Shown in pieces: positions 18,458 to 26,427 of a stretch of 64,000 bases of DNA. The translations under genes were made by a program, and so were the position numbers. Within the stretch, counting starts at the first letter, position 1. The number at the start of each line of letters is the position of its first letter. The stretch is from Streptomyces xiamenensis (lineage in GTDB: Bacteria > Actinomycetota > Actinomycetes > Streptomycetales > Streptomycetaceae): positions 2,976,001 to 3,040,000 of the forward strand of contig NZ_CP009922.3 in NCBI RefSeq assembly GCF_000993785.3, written 5' to 3'. A model generated the notes under the pieces. That model was given only the letters and a program-made list of their open reading frames with translations. It had not been told where the DNA came from and made no database searches.

Positions 18458-19665
18458 ATCGCGCCCCGTTCCCTGAGTTCGTCGATGTCCGCCGCGCTGT
18501 AGCCGAGTTCGGCGAGGACGGTGTCGGTGTGTTCGCCCAGCAGCGGCGGTCTGGCCGGTGGCACCGGGGGCGCGCCGTCCACCCGCAGCGGCCCGCCCAG
18601 GACCCGCAGCGGGCGGTCCCGGTCGCCGGGGAAGGCCAGTTCGTGGACGAAGTCCCGTTCCGCGAGCTGGTCCAGGTCCAGCGCGTCGGGCACGGACAGC
18701 ACCCGGGCGGCCGGGACCCCGGCGGCGGACAGGATCTCCTCCCACGCGGCGGCCCCGCGCGCGGCCAGCGCCGACTCCAGCTCGGCGCGCAGCTCCTCGC
18801 GGTGGGTCTTGCGGTCGGCGGGGTGCGCGAACCGCGCGTCGGTGATCAGGTCCTCCCGGCCGGTGAGCCGGCACAGGGTGGCGTACTGCTGCTGCCGGTT
18901 GGCGGCGATGTTGAGGTGTCCGTCCGCGGTGCGGAAGGTGCCCGAGGGGGCGGCGGTGAAGTTCTCGTTGCCCATCGGCTGCGGCGCGCGGCCGGTGATG
19001 AGGTAGTTGGAGGTCACCCAGCCCAGGGCGGTGAGCGCCGACTCCAGCATGGAGACGTCGACGAACGCGCCCTCGCCCGTCCGGCCGCGCCGTACCAGGG
19101 CGGCGGTGACGGCGTACGCGGCGGCCATGCCGCCCAGGGTGTCGGCGACCGGGAAGCCGGCCCGCAGTGGCGCGGTGTCCGGGGTGCCGGTGACGCTCAT
19201 CATGCCGCTGAGGCCCTGGATGATCTGGTCGTAGGCGGGCCGGTCGCGCAGTGGCCCGGTCTGGCCGAAGCCGGAGATGGCGCAGTAGACGAGCGCGGGG
19301 TTCTCGGCGCGCAGTGTCTCCCAGCCCAGGCCGAGCCGGTCCAGCACGCCGGGGCGGAAGTTCTCCAGCAGGACGTCGGCGGTGCGTACGGCGCGCAGCA
19401 GGGCGGCGCGGCCCTCGGGGTCCTTCAGGTTGAGGGTGAGGGAGCGCTTTCCGCCGTTCTGGGCGAGGAAGGAGGCGCCCAGCAGGTCCTCGGACAGCGC
19501 GCGGTCGGCGCCGAGCTGGCGGGCGAGGTCGCCGCTGCCGGGCATCTCGACCTTGATGACGTCGGCGCCCTGGAGCGCGAGCTGGTAGCCGGCGAACGGG
19601 CCCGCCAGGACGTTGGTGAGGTCCAGGACGCGGACGCCGTCGAGCAGCGGGGTGGGGGCCGTCAT
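18454..19665 (-). CDS. CaiB/BaiF family III CoA-transferase
   Basis: 403 residues, the typical family III length. VRVLDLTNVLAGPFAGYQLA at the N terminus and IKVEMPGSGD, with the catalytic Asp in the FRTADGHLNIAA region, mark the family. These enzymes move CoA between carboxylic acids such as succinyl-CoA and a C4-C6 dicarboxylate. Start and stop overlap both neighbours (TGATG and ATGA), so the three genes are one translationally coupled operon. Pairing with a citryl-CoA-lyase-like enzyme suggests activation and cleavage of a citramalate/itaconate/citrate-like acid (inference). Confidence 0.85.
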   Translation of the reverse strand: MTAPTPLLDGVRVLDLTNVLAGPFAGYQLALQGADVIKVEMPGSGDLARQLGADRALSEDLLGASFLAQNGGKRSLTLNLKDPEGRAALLRAVRTADVLLENFRPGVLDRLGLGWETLRAENPALVYCAISGFGQTGPLRDRPAYDQIIQGLSGMMSVTGTPDTAPLRAGFPVADTLGGMAAAYAVTAALVRRGRTGEGAFVDVSMLESALTALGWVTSNYLITGRAPQPMGNENFTAAPSGTFRTADGHLNIAANRQQQYATLCRLTGREDLITDARFAHPADRKTHREELRAELESALAARGAAAWEEILSAAGVPAARVLSVPDALDLDQLAERDFVHELAFPGDRDRPLRVLGGPLRVDGAPPVPPARPPLLGEHTDTVLAELGYSAADIDELRERGAI

Positions 19666-20423
19666 CAGGCGGTGCCTCCGATCGAGCCGAGGGCGGTGAG
19701 CGCCCGGGCGGTGTCCAGCAGGGCGGGGACGAAACCGGCGATGGCCTCGTCGGTGAACCGGACGGTGGGCCCGCCCAGTGCGACGGCCGCCACCAGCCGG
19801 CCGGCGGCGTCGAAGACGGGGGCGGCGGCGCCGGACACCCCGGGCTCGCGCTCGCCGTGGCTGACGGACCAGCCGCGCGCGGCGGCGCGCCGCGCGCGTT
19901 CCCCGAGGGTGTCGGCCCATTCGCGGTGCGGTCCGTGGGCGGCGACGGCGGTGATCTCGGCGGGGTCGGCGCGGGAGAGCAGGACGTGCGAGGCGGCGCC
20001 GGCCCACAGCGGCATCTCGGCGCCGACCCGCACGACGTGGCGCAGGGTGCGGTTGCCCTCGTGGCGGGCGACGCAGACCCGGACGTCGCGCTGCCGTACG
20101 TACAGGCCGATGCTCTCGCCGCCGCTGGCCTCGCTCAGTTCGCGCAGCCGTTGCAGGGCTTCCTCGGGCAGCTGCCAGGTGGTGCGGGCGAGTTCGGCCC
20201 AGCGCAGGAGTCCGGGGCCGGGGACGGTGCGGCCGTCGCCGCGGCTCCACAGCAGGCCGCACTGTTCGAGGGTGTGGACCAGGCGCACCACGGTCGACTT
20301 GGGGAGTCCGGTGGCGGTGACCAGTTCCCGGACCGTGCGGCTGGGGTGTTCTGCGTCGTAGAGGGCGAGCAGATCCACGGCGCGTTGCACGCTGCGGACC
20401 CCGCCCTGGTCGGTTTCCGGCAT
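19665..20423 (-). CDS. IclR family transcriptional regulator
   Basis: 252 residues. Winged helix-turn-helix at ~10-65 (RTVRELVTATGLPKSTVVRL) and a C-terminal IclR effector domain (~75-245) that binds small organic acids. First gene of the operon with the CoA-transferase and the lyase-like gene, so it is likely autoregulatory and responds to their substrate. ATG at 20423; the 62-bp gap upstream contains the promoter but no clear operator was seen. Confidence 0.88.
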   Translation of the reverse strand: MPETDQGGVRSVQRAVDLLALYDAEHPSRTVRELVTATGLPKSTVVRLVHTLEQCGLLWSRGDGRTVPGPGLLRWAELARTTWQLPEEALQRLRELSEASGGESIGLYVRQRDVRVCVARHEGNRTLRHVVRVGAEMPLWAGAASHVLLSRADPAEITAVAAHGPHREWADTLGERARRAAARGWSVSHGEREPGVSGAAAPVFDAAGRLVAAVALGGPTVRFTDEAIAGFVPALLDTARALTALGSIGGTA

Positions 20424-20485
20424 GGCGGCATCACATCATCGAACCGCTGAACGGCACAAGTGTTCCATCTGGTGGTACGAGCAGA

Positions 20486-20872
20486 TCAGCGCCGCACCGT
20501 GGCCAGCGTCGGGGTCAGCCGCAGATAGTGCGGGGCGGCGGGGTGCGGGGGGAAGGCGCCCCGCTCGCCCGGCGAGGGGACCAGCGCGCGGGCGGTGCCG
20601 ATCACCTGCACCCCCCAGGGGTGCAGCGACTCGCCGGCGTCCCGGCTGTTGGTCTCGTACGCCACCACCGTGCCGTCGATCAGCCGCCCGCCCTCCAGGG
20701 CTCCGGCGGCGATGCGCAGCAGCACCGTCCTGCCGTCGTCCGCCAGCCGGTGCCAGGCGGGGACGATGTACGGCAGGGCGTGCCGGGTCACCGCGGCCCG
20801 GCCGTGCGGGGCGCGCGGCAGCAGCCGCAGGGCCTGGGTCAGCTGGTCGTCGGCGGGTGGAACGGCATACAT
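20486..20872 (-). CDS. Pyridoxamine 5'-phosphate oxidase-like flavin split-barrel protein
   Basis: 128 residues with a split-barrel pattern: DDGRTVLLRIAAGAL and GGRLIDGTVVAYETNS are consecutive beta strands, and WGVQVIGTARAL is the characteristic strand before the flavin phosphate-binding Arg region. Members bind FMN, F420 or haem; this one is too diverged to specify. The ATG at 20872 follows GGGTGGGGG and is preferred over an upstream start at 20899. Monocistronic. In some Streptomyces such genes lie next to DevR-like regulators, as here. Confidence 0.65.
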   Translation of the reverse strand: MYAVPPADDQLTQALRLLPRAPHGRAAVTRHALPYIVPAWHRLADDGRTVLLRIAAGALEGGRLIDGTVVAYETNSRDAGESLHPWGVQVIGTARALVPSPGERGAFPPHPAAPHYLRLTPTLATVRR

Positions 20873-20944
20873 GTCCCCCACCCTGCCCGCGCGCGCCACG
20901 CGCCCACACGGGGGAAAGGTCCCGGGGGCGGGGGGCGAACGGCC

Positions 20945-21646
20945 CTATTCCGGGGCGCCGCCCGTGCTCCCCGCGCCGCGCCGGCTCTCGCGTTCGGCCT
21001 GCCGCCGGGCGACGAACGCGGCGGCCTGGGAACGGCGTTCCATGCCCAGCTTGGACAGCAGGCTGGAGACGTAGTTCTTGATGGTCTTCTCGGCCAGGTG
21101 CAGCCGCTCGCCGATCGCCCGGTTGGTCAGTCCCTCGCCGATCAGATCCAGGATCCGCCGCTCCTGGTCGGTCAGCCGGGCGGTCCGGTCGTCGGGCGCC
21201 TCCTCGGTGGTGCCGCCGCGCAGCCGTTCCAGCACCCGCTGGGTGGCGACCGGGTCCAGCAGGGACTTCCCGGCGGCCACGTCCCGCACCGCGGACAGCA
21301 GCTCCGTGCCCCGGATGGCTTTCAGGACATAGCCCGCGGCGCCCGCCATGATCGCGTCGAACAGGGCCTCGTCGTCCGCGTAGGAGGTGAGCATCAGGCA
21401 GGCGATGGACTCGTCGCGCGAGCGGATCTCGCGGCAGACCTCCACCCCGCTGCCGTCCGGGAGGCGGACGTCCAGGACGGCCACGTCGGGGTGGGTGGCC
21501 GGGATCCGGACCAGCGCGTCGGCGGCGGTGCCGGCTTCGCCGACCACCTCGATGTCCGATTCCATCGACAGCAGCTCGTGCACCCCGCGCCGGACCACCT
21601 CGTGGTCATCAAGCAGGAATACGGTGATTTTTCCGTCTTCGGGCAC
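20945..21646 (-). CDS. NarL/FixJ (DevR-like) response regulator, orphan
   Basis: 233 residues. Receiver domain with acidic pocket D13/D14, phospho-acceptor D59 in VAVLDVRLPDG and Lys109 in YVLKAIRG; LuxR-type HTH at ~155-215 (LTDQERRILDLIGEGLTNRA, EKTIKNYVSSLLSKLGMERR). GTG start at 21646. No sensor kinase gene is adjacent, so the partner kinase is encoded elsewhere or shared. It lies upstream of bkd cluster 2 and transcribes away from it. The nearby split-barrel gene suggests a hypoxia/redox-type regulon like DosR (inference). Confidence 0.85.
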   Translation of the reverse strand: MPEDGKITVFLLDDHEVVRRGVHELLSMESDIEVVGEAGTAADALVRIPATHPDVAVLDVRLPDGSGVEVCREIRSRDESIACLMLTSYADDEALFDAIMAGAAGYVLKAIRGTELLSAVRDVAAGKSLLDPVATQRVLERLRGGTTEEAPDDRTARLTDQERRILDLIGEGLTNRAIGERLHLAEKTIKNYVSSLLSKLGMERRSQAAAFVARRQAERESRRGAGSTGGAPE

Positions 21647-21799
21647 GGGCTCAGTTTCACACAGCTCCCCGAATGCCGCCCCGCATCACCCGTGCATCAC
21701 CCTTCCGCTCCGCCGGGTGGCGGGGATAACGTGCGCATGTCCCAGGCGCTTGCGAGGCTGTGACCACGGTGTTTTCCGCGGATCGTCCCCACCCTCCGC

Positions 21800-21825
21800 G
21801 ATTTACTTGGAAATCCAGGTAAATC
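21800..21825. promoter_or_regulatory. 26-bp near-perfect palindrome upstream of bkd cluster 2
   Basis: GATTTAC (21800-21806) and GTAAATC (21819-21825) frame a dyad in which 22 of 26 positions pair, with TGGA/TCCA inner arms. It sits in an AT-rich islet inside the 368-bp gap between the response regulator (ends 21646) and bkdA2 (starts 22015), 190 bp before the start codon. The rest of this gap shows no gene I would accept. Likely a regulator site; the Lrp-type BkdR is one candidate, the adjacent response regulator another. Confidence 0.55.
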
Positions 21826-22014
21826 CGCAGGTCAGGGGTGGTTTCGCGGCTTGTGAGCACAATGGGTACCGTGCTTCTAGCAGGTCGCCGGACGGGACAA
21901 TCCAGTACCGCTCGGATCCGTCCGCGCCGCACCCGACCCCGTGCGCCGTACGGGGCCGAGCGAGCCGCACTGGCTGCCCGGACGACCCCGGGAGCCGGAC
22001 CGACGGAGGAGCAA

Positions 22015-23304
22015 GTGACCGTGGAGAGCACCGCCGAACGCGGCACGCCGCGCCGGGGCACCGCCGCCAAGAAGACGGCCGCCAAAAAGACCGCGGCGAA
22101 GAAAACCGCCGCGAAGAAGACCGCGGCCAACAGGACGCCGGACAAGAAGATCGCGGACAAGAAGACCGCGGGCAAGAAGGCGGCCACCGCGCGGCGGACG
22201 ACGGCCCGGGGCACGGCGGGCGGCGGCCCGCAGGACCGGCCCGCCATGGTCCAGCTGCTCACTCCCGAGGGTGAACGCGTCGAGCATCCCGACTACGCGC
22301 TGGACCTGGACGCCGACGGGCTGCGCGGCCTCTACCGCGACATGGTGCTCACCCGCCGCTTCGACGCCGAGGCCACCTCCCTCCAGCGCCAGGGCGAGCT
22401 GGGCCTGTGGCCCTCGCTGCTGGGCCAGGAGGCCGCCCAGATCGGTTCGGGCCGGGCCCTGCACCCGGACGACTACGTCTTCCCGACCTACCGCGAGCAC
22501 GGCGTCGCCTGGTGCCGCGGGGTGGACCCCACCAACCTGCTGGGCATGTTCCGGGGCGTCAACCACGGCGGCTGGGACCCCAACGACAACAACTTCCACC
22601 TCTACACGATCGTCATCGGCTCCCAGACCCTGCACGCCACCGGTTACGCCATGGGAGTGGCCAAGGACGGCGCGGACTCCGCCGTCATCGCCTACTTCGG
22701 TGACGGCGCCTCCAGCCAGGGCGACGTGGCGGAGGCGTTCACCTTCTCCGCCGTCTACAACGCGCCGATCGTCTTCTTCTGCCAGAACAACCAGTGGGCC
22801 ATCTCCGAACCCACCGAGCGGCAGACCCGGGTGCCCCTCTACCAGCGCGCGGCCGGCTACGGCTTCCCCGGGGTGCGGGTGGACGGCAACGACGTGCTGG
22901 CCGTGCTCGCCGTGACCCGCGCCGCCGTCGAGCGCGCCCGCTCCGGCGAGGGCCCCATGCTCGTCGAGGCGTTCACCTACCGGATGGGCGCCCACACCAC
23001 CTCGGACGACCCGACCCGCTACCGCCCCGACGACGAGCTGGCCCAGTGGGAGGCCAAGGACCCGATCCTGCGGCTGCGCCGCCACCTGGACCTGACCGGC
23101 GCGGCGGACGACGCGTTCTACGCGGCGGTCGAGGAGGAGAGCGACGTGCTGGGGCGCCGGGTGCGGGAGACCATCCGCACCATGCCGGACCCCGACAGCA
23201 TGGCCATCTTCGAGAACGTGTACGCGGACGGCCACGCCCTGGTCGACGAGGAACGCGCCCAGTACGCCGCGTACCTCGCCTCGTTCGAGCCGGAGGAGAA
23301 CTGA
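22015..23304 (+). CDS. bkdA2: Branched-chain alpha-keto acid dehydrogenase E1 alpha, with histone-like N-terminal tail (bkd cluster 2)
   Basis: 429 residues. Residues ~80-425 form the thiamine-diphosphate E1alpha fold: YFGDGASSQGDVAEAFTFS with NNQWAIS is the ThDP/Mg motif (GDG...NN). With E1beta it decarboxylates 2-oxoisovalerate, 2-oxoisocaproate and 2-oxo-3-methylvalerate and acylates E2 lipoate. GTG at 22015 follows GGAGGAGCAA; a longer frame from 21838 lacks a ribosome site. Unusual: residues 17-36 are four exact Ala-Ala-Lys-Lys-Thr repeats followed by degenerate Lys-rich copies to ~65, resembling the tails of histone H1 and Streptomyces HupS. Named bkdF or bkdA in some species. Confidence 0.88.
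   Translation: MTVESTAERGTPRRGTAAKKTAAKKTAAKKTAAKKTAANRTPDKKIADKKTAGKKAATARRTTARGTAGGGPQDRPAMVQLLTPEGERVEHPDYALDLDADGLRGLYRDMVLTRRFDAEATSLQRQGELGLWPSLLGQEAAQIGSGRALHPDDYVFPTYREHGVAWCRGVDPTNLLGMFRGVNHGGWDPNDNNFHLYTIVIGSQTLHATGYAMGVAKDGADSAVIAYFGDGASSQGDVAEAFTFSAVYNAPIVFFCQNNQWAISEPTERQTRVPLYQRAAGYGFPGVRVDGNDVLAVLAVTRAAVERARSGEGPMLVEAFTYRMGAHTTSDDPTRYRPDDELAQWEAKDPILRLRRHLDLTGAADDAFYAAVEEESDVLGRRVRETIRTMPDPDSMAIFENVYADGHALVDEERAQYAAYLASFEPEEN
22063..22122 (+). repeat. Four tandem 15-bp repeats encoding AAKKT
   Basis: Units at 22063-22077, 22078-22092, 22093-22107 and 22108-22122 each encode Ala-Ala-Lys-Lys-Thr but use different synonymous codons; a fifth degenerate unit (22123-22137) encodes AANRT. 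Because the codons differ while the protein repeat is exact, the peptide rather than the DNA appears to be conserved. Confidence 0.85.
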
Positions 23305-23305
23305 C

Positions 23306-24295
23306 ATGGCCGACTCGTCGACAGCCAAGCTGCCGATTGCCAAGGCGCTGAACACCGCGCTGCGCAACGCCCTGGAGTCCGACCCCAAGGTCCTGGTCAT
23401 GGGCGAGGACGTCGGCAAGCTGGGCGGCGTCTTCCGGATCACCGACGGCCTCCAGAAGGACTTCGGCGAGGAGCGGGTCATCGACACCCCGCTCGCCGAG
23501 TCCGGCATCATCGGCACCGCGATCGGCCTCGCGCTGCGCGGCTACCGGCCGGTGGCGGAGATCCAGTTCGACGGTTTCGTCTTCCCCGCCTACGACCAGA
23601 TCGTCACCCAGCTGGCCAAGATGCACGCGCGCTCACTGGGCAAGGTCAAGCTGCCGGTCGTCATCCGCATCCCGTACGCGGGCGGCATCGGCGCGGTGGA
23701 GCACCACAGCGAATCGCCCGAGGCGCTGTTCGCGCACGTCGCCGGGCTCAAGATCGTCTCCCCCTCGAACGCCGACGACGCCTACTGGATGCTGCGCCAG
23801 GCCATCGAGTGCGACGACCCGGTGATCTTCTTCGAGCCCAAGTCCCGCTACTGGGACAAGGGCGAGGTCAACACGTCCGGCATCCCCGGGCCGCTGCACG
23901 CGGCGCGCGTGGTGCGCCCCGGCTCCGACCTCACCCTGGTGGCGTACGGGCCGACCGTGCGCACCGCGCTCCAGGTGGCGGCGGTCGCGCAGGAGGAGGG
24001 CCGGTCGGTGGAGGTGATCGACCTGCGCTCGATCTCCCCGATCGACTTCGACACCGTGCAGCGCTCCGTGGAGAAGACGGGTCGGCTGGTGACGGTGCAC
24101 GAGGCGCCGGTGTTCTTCGGGGCCGGGGCGGAAGTGGCCGCGCGGATATCAGAACGGTGCTTTTATCATCTGGAAGCCCCGGTGCTGCGGGTGGGCGGCT
24201 TCCACTCCCCGTATCCGCCGGCGCGACTTGAGGAGGACTACCTCCCCGGGCTCGACAGGGTGCTCGACAGTGTCGACCGCTCGCTGGCGTACTGA
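23306..24295 (+). CDS. bkdB2: Branched-chain alpha-keto acid dehydrogenase E1 beta (bkd cluster 2)
   Basis: 329 residues, standard length. VLVMGEDVGKLGGVFRITDG near the N terminus, IRIPYAGGIGAVEHHSES (~125-142) and FFEPKSRYW (~175) are conserved E1beta segments; the paired His in EHHS contact the active site of the alpha2beta2 heterotetramer. The ATG follows the E1alpha stop by 1 bp and sits behind GGAGGA. Transcribed with E1alpha and E2; no E3 (lipoamide dehydrogenase) gene is present, so it must be supplied from elsewhere. Confidence 0.92.
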   Translation: MADSSTAKLPIAKALNTALRNALESDPKVLVMGEDVGKLGGVFRITDGLQKDFGEERVIDTPLAESGIIGTAIGLALRGYRPVAEIQFDGFVFPAYDQIVTQLAKMHARSLGKVKLPVVIRIPYAGGIGAVEHHSESPEALFAHVAGLKIVSPSNADDAYWMLRQAIECDDPVIFFEPKSRYWDKGEVNTSGIPGPLHAARVVRPGSDLTLVAYGPTVRTALQVAAVAQEEGRSVEVIDLRSISPIDFDTVQRSVEKTGRLVTVHEAPVFFGAGAEVAARISERCFYHLEAPVLRVGGFHSPYPPARLEEDYLPGLDRVLDSVDRSLAY

Positions 24296-24313
24296 GAGAG
24301 GCTGAGGAGCGTC

Positions 24314-25741
24314 GTGACGATGGCTGCTGTGACCCAGCGCTACCGCGAATTCAAGATGCCCGACGTGGGAGAGGGCCTCACCGAGGCCGAGATCCTCAAG
24401 TGGCACGTTCAGCCCGGTGACACGGTGAGCGACGGCCAGGTGGTCGTGGAGGTCGAGACCGCCAAGGCCGCCGTGGAACTGCCCATCCCCTTCGACGGGA
24501 CGGTGCACGAGCTGCTGTGGGCGGAGGGCGACACCGTCGATGTGGGCTCGCCGATCATCACGGTGGACACCGCCCCCGGTGAGCCGCAGGAGACGCCGGC
24601 CGGCGCCGCGCCGGAACCGGCGGCGGCCGAGCCCACCCCCGCCCCCGCCCCCGAACAGCCGCGGGAGGAGCCCGGGCCGGAGAAGCCACCGGCCCGGCAG
24701 CCGGTGCTCGTCGGCTACGGTGTCTCCACCGCCGCCACCAAGCGCCGCCCGCGCAAGGCGCCGGCGGCCGCCGTACCGGAGCCGGCCGCCGCACCCGAGC
24801 AGGCACCCGCGCCCGCGTCCGTGCCCGCCGCCGGCGGCAAGCCGCTGGCCAAGCCGCCGGTGCGCAAGCTCGCCAAGGACCTGGGCATCGACCTGCGGGT
24901 GGTCCGGCCGACCGGCCCCGAGGGAACGATCACCCGCGAGGACGTCCAGGCCGCCGCCGTGCCCGCGCCGCAGCCGGCCGGCACCGGGGCCGTACCCGAG
25001 CCGGAGCGGGAGACGCAGGCCGCGGCCCCCGTCCCGGCCGCCGGCGAGCGCCGCGTCCCGATCCGGGGCGTGCGCAAGGCGACCGCCCAGGCGGTGGCGG
25101 GCAGCGCCTTCACCGCGCCGCACGTCACCGAGTTCATCACGGTCGATGTCACCCGCACCATGAAGCTGGTGGCCCGGCTCAAGGAGGACCCGGACCTGGC
25201 GGGCGTACGGGTCAACCCGCTGCTGATCATCGCCAGGGCGCTGCTGCTCGCGCTGCGCCGCAACCCCGACGCGCACGCCGCCTGGGACGAGGCCAACCAG
25301 GAGATCGTCTACAAGGACGCCGTCAACCTGGGCATCGCGGCGGCGACCCCGCGCGGGCTGCTCGTTCCCAACATCAAGGACGCGGGCCGCAAGACGCTCA
25401 CCGAGCTGGCCACCGCGATCGGCGAACTGGTCTCCACGGCACGTGAGGGCCGTACCACCCCCGCCGACATGCAGGGCGGCACCGTCACCATCACCAACGT
25501 CGGGGTCTTCGGCGTCGACAGCGGCACCCCGATTCTCAACCCCGGGGAATCCGCGATCCTCGCCGTCGGCGCGATCAAGGCCCAGCCCTGGGTGCACAAG
25601 GGCAAGGTCAAGCCCCGCCAGGTCACCACCCTGGCGCTGTCCTTCGACCACCGCCTGATCGACGGCGAACTCGGCTCGCGGCTGCTGGCCGACATCGCGG
25701 GCGTCCTGGAACACCCCAGGCGCCTGCTCACCTGGGGCTGA
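24314..25741 (+). CDS. bkdC2: Branched-chain keto acid dehydrogenase E2, dihydrolipoyl acyltransferase (bkd cluster 2)
   Basis: 475 residues. Lipoyl domain at ~8-85 with attachment Lys51 in VETAKAAVEL; Pro/Ala-rich linker; E1/E3-binding domain at ~175-215 (PPVRKLAKDLGIDLRVV, GPEGTITREDV); catalytic acyltransferase domain from ~245 ending in SFDHRLIDGELG, whose His and Asp are catalytic. It passes the acyl group from E1 to CoA, giving isobutyryl-, isovaleryl- or 2-methylbutyryl-CoA. GTG at 24314 follows GAGGAGC; an ATG two codons later (24320) is possible. Third gene of the operon, ending at a strong terminator. Confidence 0.92.
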   Translation: MTMAAVTQRYREFKMPDVGEGLTEAEILKWHVQPGDTVSDGQVVVEVETAKAAVELPIPFDGTVHELLWAEGDTVDVGSPIITVDTAPGEPQETPAGAAPEPAAAEPTPAPAPEQPREEPGPEKPPARQPVLVGYGVSTAATKRRPRKAPAAAVPEPAAAPEQAPAPASVPAAGGKPLAKPPVRKLAKDLGIDLRVVRPTGPEGTITREDVQAAAVPAPQPAGTGAVPEPERETQAAAPVPAAGERRVPIRGVRKATAQAVAGSAFTAPHVTEFITVDVTRTMKLVARLKEDPDLAGVRVNPLLIIARALLLALRRNPDAHAAWDEANQEIVYKDAVNLGIAAATPRGLLVPNIKDAGRKTLTELATAIGELVSTAREGRTTPADMQGGTVTITNVGVFGVDSGTPILNPGESAILAVGAIKAQPWVHKGKVKPRQVTTLALSFDHRLIDGELGSRLLADIAGVLEHPRRLLTWG

Positions 25742-25772
25742 CCACCCCGGGCGGACCACACCGGAACAGCGG

Positions 25773-25803
25773 AAAGGCGCCGGCCCCAGGGGCCGGCGCC
25801 TTT
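25773..25803. terminator. Bidirectional intrinsic terminator after bkdC2
   Basis: AAAGGCGCCGGCCCC (25773-25787) and GGGGCCGGCGCCTTT (25789-25803) form a perfect 15-bp inverted repeat around a single A, followed by TCTCGTTC on the plus strand. It lies between convergent bkdC2 and the proteasome-activator gene and can serve both. Confidence 0.88.
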
Positions 25804-25827
25804 CTCGTTCCTCGTGGGTGTCGCCCG

Positions 25828-26406
25828 TCAGAGGTAGGGACCCGAGCGTGCCGGGCCGTGCGGATCGGCGGGGTGCTCACCCTCGTCCGGCAGCGCCCCG
25901 GGCGGCAGCGCCCGGCGCATCTGCTCCAGCTGGGCGCGGGCCGCCATCTGCTGCGCGAACAGCGCCGTCTGGATGCCGTGGAAGAGCCCCTCCAGCCAGC
26001 CGACCAGCTGCGCCTGGGCGATCCGCAGCTCCGCCTCGGTGGGCAGCCGGTCGTCCGTGAACGGCAGCGAGAGCCGTTCCAGCTCCTGCACCAGCTCCGG
26101 GGCGAGACCCTCCTCCAGCTCCTTCACGGAACTGGAGTGGATCTCCTTGAGCCGGTACCGGCTGGCCTCGTCCAGCGGGGCCGCCTTGACCTCTTCCAGC
26201 AGCTGCTTGATCATGCTGCCGATCCGCATGACCTTCGCCGGCTGCTCCACCATCTCCGTCACGGGAACCTCGGAGTGCTCATCGCCGCCGTCCTCGCCCT
26301 CGCGCGGGGCGGCACCGGCGAGCGCCATGCCGTCCGGCCCCACGACCAGGACCTGTGGGTTCTGGTTCTGGCTCTCCTGAGAGGGTTCATTCCTCGGCTG
26401 AGTCAT
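25828..26406 (-). CDS. bpa: Bacterial proteasome activator (Bpa/PafE family)
   Basis: 192 residues. EQPAKVMRIGSMIKQLLEEV and AQAQLVGWLEGLFHGIQTAL are near-invariant helices of the family formerly DUF2587, which assembles as a dodecameric ring that caps the 20S proteasome and opens its gate without ATP. The C terminus is GPYL; the mycobacterial protein ends GQYL, the motif that docks into the alpha-ring pockets, so the key Tyr-Leu is kept. The ATG at 26406 is only 1 nt from GGAGG, and a TTG at 26421 is an alternative start. It implies a proteasome in this organism. Confidence 0.9.
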   Translation of the reverse strand: MTQPRNEPSQESQNQNPQVLVVGPDGMALAGAAPREGEDGGDEHSEVPVTEMVEQPAKVMRIGSMIKQLLEEVKAAPLDEASRYRLKEIHSSSVKELEEGLAPELVQELERLSLPFTDDRLPTEAELRIAQAQLVGWLEGLFHGIQTALFAQQMAARAQLEQMRRALPPGALPDEGEHPADPHGPARSGPYL

Positions 26407-26427
26407 ACCTCCATCATGCAACGAAGG

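Noticed and set aside
21838..22014. Upstream extension of bkd E1alpha from 21838
   Set aside because: In frame but lacks a ribosome-binding site; GTG at 22015 has GGAGGAGCAA and a natural opening. The segment is Arg-rich leader sequence.
22063..22137. Repeat considered as a microsatellite or CRISPR-like array
   Set aside because: Only 15-bp units without spacers, with varied synonymous codons and in frame; a protein-level repeat.
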